From NCBI RefSeq assembly GCF_001640805.2, contig NC_066850.1, positions 1,383,149 through 1,447,148 of the forward strand: a stretch of DNA of 64,000 bases, read 5' to 3'. The DNA comes from Lates calcarifer (taxonomy: Eukaryota; Chordata; Actinopteri; Centropomidae). The position numbers and the translations under genes were made by a program. Shown piece after piece: positions 57,503 through 64,000 of the stretch; position 1 is the first letter of the stretch; each line of letters begins with the position of its first letter. The notes beneath the pieces were generated by a model. That model saw only the letters and a program-made list of their open reading frames with translations. It was not told where the DNA came from and ran no database searches.

Positions 57503-60500
57503 CCCCCTGCGACAGCTGCAAGGGATGTGTTATCTCAGCAATGTATGGGTGTGTGTGTGTGTGTGCATACATGTGTGTGAAAGGGACAGAGATCACTTTA
57601 GGTTGTGATGTAAGTGATGATATAACTCCTAAAAAATGCCAGTTGCCACCAAGCAAGAGGCAACTTTAACCCCCTCTCTGTAATGGCATGGTCAGCCTTG
57701 AGTCTTTGTTAAGGATGAATTGTGGGAGATGGTGTGTTTTCCTCGTAGGCATGTTCCTGATTTACCTTGAGTTTACTGGCTGTTGCACAAATAACCTTCT
57801 CCTCCAAGGGCTGTTTTCAGTGTTGTCTACCAAATTCACAAAACCATATGGTATAGGTATGTGCCCTGTGAGTGCCTTAATGTGCCCCAGGAAGAGAAAC
57901 GTGGAGAGTTACACACACTAGTCCTAACTTTGTGTTTTAATGCTTGCATGCACACACACAGTAGACCTTTCTGAGGTTAACTCGCATCATTACTGTGATG
58001 CCTTTGTCTTTTATTCACTTTCATTTCACCTAACCCATATCTGGCTAACTGACTGTACACTCCCTCTGCACTTTGGTTGTTTTGGCAGATGAGATATGCT
58101 ATTTTTGCGCTCCGAGTCAACAGCTGAAAATGAATTTTTCCAGCAATTGCGCTTGGGCAGTGTGGCTTGAATTTGATTATAGATTGAGAAACTGGTGAAA
58201 CATGGGAGATGGCATCAGCTTTCACTCTCATTATAACGGTTGAATGGTTGAGATCCAAATTTCATGCTGTTTTTCCTTGGTGGAGGTGAAGAGGAATGAA
58301 AGAACAAAACTGCCTTCTTAAGCCGGCTCTCTAATTAAATCTGATAATTACGTCGACCTAATTTTAACACCCCTTGTTAAATTCTAACAAATCACCCAGC
58401 ACTTTAGGATTAATGTTTTTGGCAAAAGCCAGGTTTCAAATTAACCTTGAGTCTTCTCCAACAGTCTGGATATGCTAACTTCTAAATCATACTTTCCTTT
58501 TTTTTTTTCCTGGTGAAAATATGCCCTTAATGTGCCCCTTCTATTACCATTTTTGGCTAAATACAACATAAACCGCAGTTTTATAGCTATTTTGGGAGCA
58601 CAACTTTGACTTGCAAAAGTATGTGGGAATAAAAAAAAAAGAATGTTAAAAATAAAAGTCTATTTGCTTTGGGTTTCTATTTATTGCTGAGTCAGTCACT
58701 GACATAATGCATTGACTGTATCATCCTGTCGTCCACAGATGTTGCTTTGCCCTTTCATCCCCATCAACCTAATTACATCTTCTGACTAAATGTGTTTCAC
58801 CACGTCTTCCCAGCAACTCAACTGTATTTTCTTGTGTTTGTTAAAATACTCAGTTCTCATTAACTGCTGTGAAGTTTAAAGATCTATAACAGATGTTGGT
58901 GATGAATCAGTCACAGTTAGCGGGGCGGGAAACTTTTTCTTTGTACAGTAGATGGGCAAGTGGGTGTCGGTGGTCGAATGCATTTAAGTTTACTGATTTT
59001 TAGCCTTGTTTTTATGGTGGTATATCCTGACCGTGTAATATAATGGAATATTATGTAATGAAGTAGAACATGTTGTGTTCAGGATTTATCACTTATATGG
59101 TGACACAGTGATTAAAAACAAACTTCCACCCTCTAAGAATATGAAAGCAACAGAAAACACACTGTGTAGATTATAACTATGCCCGGCTACCCCTGCATTA
59201 ACCAGAGCTTTGGAAAAAGTTACCGTGCTCCCATGGTGCAGTGTCCAGATCTCTGTTTTACTGCTGTATTGTAGTCACAACAAAAGCAACTTGGAGATTG
59301 GGGGGGTCATTTTACAGCCCACTCCGCCTCCAGGTTCCTGTCTTTCACGTGTGGTTCGGTGTTGGGAAACTGCTTTAAATGTCCTAATTAACACACAAAC
59401 ACTCTCTCTCTCACACACACGAGCAGTGTTATTTTTCCATATACGTAATCTGCCGTTACAGTGTCTCTCGTCAAAGACTTTGTCCTTCAGACAAAGCGTC
59501 TGGAGGCAGTTTCTAAACAGATGTTTATGGTCTCTTAAAACCTTAAAACCAGCTTTTATGGACGCTCAAACTGAATCATCTGTGCATTTCTACAATAAAA
59601 CATGAGTCTTTAAGAGATCTTTACCTTGTATTTAAAGATAGAAGGGGTTAAAACAAATGAAATGGCATTAGATGCTGTGATTACTGTTAAAGTGTTTCAT
59701 CAGAGGGACGGAAACATAAAACTTAACCAAACTCCTGACTGTCCTCACTGTTGGATCAAACTTCATACTGCTGAGTTTACATTCTGTATAAATATTTCAG
59801 AGTTTAGTGGACTACCTAAAACATAAATCACTGAGAAACTGAGAAGTGCTCTTGGCAAACCTGTGAGTCTGATGTCATTCATCACAGCCTCTGCAGGATC
59901 TCTGAGGAGAATCCAGGGCATTGTTCCACAAGACCCCTTCTAGCTTGAACTCCTGACTCACTGCTGTACATGGTTCCCCCAGACAAAAAAAAACAAACAA
60001 ATGCAGTGGACAGCCATGTCTGTGTCTTCAGAACCTATGTCTCCAAGAAATGTCAACTAAAGCCATATGTGTGAGCCAGGAACAGCTGTGCACAGTTTCT
60101 GAAGGGTGTCTTGACTCGTTTGGAACAAATGCTGATCTGTGAAGAGTGTGTCTAACTCATCAATTACTGGAACAAAAGTTGTTTGTTTTCAGTATATCAG
60201 GAAGTGATGCATAGTTCAGGCACTGGGATACGAGCTCACAGGATCATAGGTAGGCAATAGACTGTGTTGTACTGTAATGTTTCATATTTTAAAATCTTTA
60301 AATATGTACGTTGTTTTGCATCATATCAATCAGATACATACCTGTATGACCATACAGGATGCACTGGATCCTTATATGATTTGATGTGACACTTAGAACC
60401 TGTGCACTATGAAAACAACACCTGGTCTAAATATGGTTTGTATGTGTCTGTTCCTAAAAAAGTGCTATCAGGGGAAAATTCTTTGGCTGACGTTAGATAT

Positions 60501-63500
60501 TTGAAGCCTTTGATTGTTGAGGTTTGCTGGTGCAGGCCTCTGGAGTGAAGTCATGTTTTCATACCTCGCCTCATTCAGCACGTCTATGACCAAGGGTATG
60601 GAGTTAGTTTAAATATAATAATTTGATGGCTTTTATGGTCATTTTAATGCTATTCTCACAGCCTATAGCAGTGTAATAAAAGAAATATGGGCGTGAAAAG
60701 ATTTACACTGAGGATAAAGAAGTATTGATAAAGTTGTATTTAAGAGATTGTTTGTGCAGTAAATGGATTCACACTGGTATCAGTTTAACAAAGTATATTT
60801 GTCGTAATGTGGAGACCAAACCATTTCTCCTCTCTTCTCTCTAACTTTGATGTGGTTTTTGCTGTTATTTTGCAGAACTGCAGCCTCGTACACTCCTCAG
60901 GGACGTACATGTGGTGCCACTCACATAACAAGTAACTAATCTTCTGTGGCTGATGTACAACCCAAAACTGCTGCAGGGATCCATGCAGGTATACATGGAC
61001 ACTTACTTCAGCTTTTTCAGCTACAGTTAGGTTTTATTATGCATTTTTAGCTTAAGGGCCACTTTGCTGTTGTAGATTGTTCCCGTTATCTTTACAGTAG
61101 GTCTTTAACATCAGCACTTTGTGTTTTGGATTTCTGTTGTGTCTCTTGACTTGAAACAATGACTGTTTTTATACTCTGTTCATATAAATGTTAGTTCCTG
61201 GGGAAAAAAAATCAAAAAGAAAAAAAAGCTCTTTAAAAGATAATTACAAATCATTACAAACCAGCCTAGACTGAATCAACTTTAGTTAATGCCTTTCACT
61301 TTAAACGCCCAGTCTGATTATAGTCTACTGGAAGCTACTGAATTGCTGTCTTTGTTCACATGATGTTGGATTGTGACCAGTAAAACAAAGTAGAGTCCTG
61401 ACTGGCAAAGAAAAGTCTTAATAGAGGAGAATACTATAGCAATCACCAAATGCTAGTAAGAATAAGAGAGAGAGAGATCGTTTACAGATTAAAATACATT
61501 TGTAAATCCTTGCAAAGACTGCAAACTGGTGGTGAAGCAGGTTAATTGATTGCAGGTATGTGACCCTCTTTGACATCTGAGGTGGAATTTATCCAAGGAC
61601 ACCCAGCAAATGTCCGGGAGGATTACAGTGAAATTACCACCACCTTCCCCATGTTTCCACTGAGGAAAGGAGAGATAGTCTTGTATCTGTTTTACTGCTC
61701 TCCACAAAACTGTATGGATTTCATGTTCAACAAAAGGATTGGGAGGAAATTAGAAGAGGTCGCACAGGTCACGCTGGTTTATTGGAGAGAGTTTAGAATA
61801 AACAGAGCAGGTCAGATTGTCTCATCTGTCACAGGTGATGAGTCAGTTTGACTTGATTCTCATGGAGACAGATTTAAGTTACATAAACATCTTTCAGGTC
61901 GGTTTAGACTTTGCCAAAGTTGATCCAGGTGCCCCTGCAGCCTCTTTTATTTCCCAGAGAAGATTTACTCCTCTCATAGTTTGTTCATCTCACACTGTGA
62001 TTTAAACTAGCATCCTAACATAATGTTACTGATAGGATATACGGTACCTTAACGTGCCACTTACAGTATACCCACAAAGCCTGAGGTTTGAAGTACAGAT
62101 GAGCCTCATCATCTTTCCATTGTGTGCTAAATCCTAAAAACAATACTAATTTCTTTGATTTTTCTTCCTTCCAACTGCATTAAACATCACACAACCCCTC
62201 AGATTGAACTTGTTTCTGTTGTTTCTGTACTGTACTGTACAAAACAAGAAAATAAAAGACAAGACAACAGAGAGAAGAAAGTGAGACATGCATGTTTCAT
62301 CACGTCAGAGGAGATTTAATCACATGCAAAACATCTATAGCTGACTCGCCCTTGAGGGTATTAACCTCTGTTATGGGTAACACTGGAATGTCTGAGAGGA
62401 CAAAGAAAGAAAGAAAGGAAGGAAAAAAGAAAGAGAGTAAGAAAGAAAAGCCCTATGATGTGTGTCTGTGTAGTGTAATTTGATTTTCTCTGAGAGTTGC
62501 ACATTGCCTGCTGAGAAGGATGGAAGCAATTAACCTCATCTGTTCACCAGATCTAGAGGATAGCCTCTCATTTACATACATGTTTGTTTTGTGTGTGTGT
62601 GTGTGTGTGTGAGTTAATGTGCGTGTTCCCCACTGATCCAGGGAGGAATCCTCCAGGGCCGCCTGGCTTCCTTCCCTTTCATCCCAGCTACAGTCGTCCA
62701 CAGACAGCCACATCGCTTTCCCTGGTTAAGATGGTAAAGACTCTTTAACATCCAGGCAACAAATCATCTCCCACTTCTTCTCTTTCATTTTCTGCCTCTC
62801 CCTCCATTGTGATCTACTTCTACCATATGTTCTCTCTTTTAGTTTTTTCCTTTGTTTTAACTCATGTCTTCTGTTTCTCTCTTTTTCTGTCAACTCTGCA
62901 CCTTTGAACATGACATTTTTTCTCATTATGAATCATTCTGTCTCTGTCTATTACACACACACACCCCCACACACACATCTGGTAAACATTGTCACTTGTC
63001 ACCACTAATAAATTATGATAGCAAAATCTTTGGGGGAAAAATTAGACATTTCATATTTCTAGAGTGGCTATATAAGGTTTATTATATTGAAAAAAACATG
63101 TTGTCTAATGTTTCCTATTGGAAAACTAGTGTTCAGTGTTATGGAAATATGTGTATGTGTGTTCGGTGCAGTGGCCACACAATGATACAGTAATAGCTCC
63201 TATTAAATGAAATCATATGGTTGAATATGAGGTTTTTCAGTAGGGCAGCATTAAATAGCCCTCAGGTTTTTACAAGACCAAGAACATAAAGTACTGATTT
63301 CTAAAAATGTAAACCAGCAGTTAGAGATTTTTGGCCATGAGGGGGACGCAGAAAGAAGCTGTAAACACAGCATTTAATATTACCACTTTATGAGATTGAT
63401 ATTATGATTGTGTTAGTCTATTAACACACCCAGCAGTCCAATATTCACTTTCCTGTTAGCTCCTTCTTCGTCCACACCAGCTCCTGACAAAAATATCTGG

Positions 63501-64000
63501 CACTTAACCAGAAACTACATCTTTGTAGTTTCCTCACTAAGAGTGACCCCTTTCAGATAAATATGGTCATGTGACTCATTTCTGCAGCTTTAAAGTGAGG
63601 GCCTGCTTGTTAACATTTCAAGGTGTGTAGGCCTGTACCAAGATCAATATATTGTGGTAAATTAAACTATTATACCTTCATATGATTATTATAAAAATTG
63701 ATAGCGATAGAGATTTTGTCATGTTATATTTTTATATGATATACCTTTAAATATAACAGCTTTTAAACAAGAAAGTTGACTGAGTCATAATCATTCACAT
63801 CTGTCAATCAGTGTAACAATGTGCAGTAAACAAACTCTTTTATGCTCCAACTCATTTCTTTCCTCACTAGATTTTCACCCAACAGCTTTCTTCTCTAGCA
63901 TTCAATTCAAATTATCTTACATCAAAAAACTTCCCCTTGTTTCATTTTCTATTTGACCAAATGTACAAACCACTGAAACAGACTATATTTTTCCATGGTT
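57503..64000. other. region beyond ccdc146 without a recognised gene
   Basis: A/T-rich, with (TG)n at 62590-62612 and a GAAA-type simple repeat at 62401-62440. Weak exon-like stretches at 60536-60595, 60876-60931 and 62642-62733 are discussed under findings. No RNA gene recognised. Confidence 0.45.

Noticed and set aside
59210..59605. 131-codon plus-strand frame
   Set aside because: No family resemblance, no splice context, simple CTCTCACACA sequence within.
1..64000. tRNA, rRNA, snRNA or CRISPR-like arrays
   Set aside because: Read for tRNA boxes and regular spaced repeats; only microsatellites and dispersed repeats were seen.

Overview
This is vertebrate nuclear DNA, almost certainly from a ray-finned (teleost, probably percomorph) fish. 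Genes are split into many short exons with GT/AG junctions, introns are rich in (CA)n/(TG)n microsatellites and in interspersed sequences familiar from fish genomes, and the gene order matches the vertebrate GSAP - CCDC146 - FGL2 block (human 7q11). There are no operons, CRISPR arrays or prokaryotic features.

Layout. (1) Bases 1-12689, plus strand: the last eight coding exons (248 codons) of gsap, the gamma-secretase activating protein; the 5' part lies outside the window. (2) Nested inside a gsap intron on the opposite strand (7707-8746) is a two-exon rhodopsin-family receptor of 310 residues with a TATA-like box upstream. (3) 12690-16218: convergent intergenic region holding both 3' UTRs. 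(4) 16219-56894, minus strand: complete ccdc146, rebuilt here as 23 exons whose junction phases all agree, giving a 955-residue coiled-coil protein. Its start codon is split by the first intron, and an RFX-type X-box lies upstream of exon 1. (5) Nested in the 14.7-kb second intron of ccdc146, on the plus strand (45699-54163), is a complete five-exon fgl2 gene (503 residues). (6) 57064-64000: no recognised gene, only a few weak exon-like stretches.

The two large genes converge tail to tail and each carries a smaller immune- or signalling-type gene antisense in an intron. CCDC146 is a centriole and flagellum protein, so the X-box fits ciliary regulation. FGL2 is an immune coagulant and regulatory protein. 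GSAP acts on gamma-secretase. There is no sign that the four products share a pathway; the arrangement is conserved synteny plus nesting. Exon coordinates were derived by hand from splice consensus, reading phase and remembered family resemblance; no database search was run.
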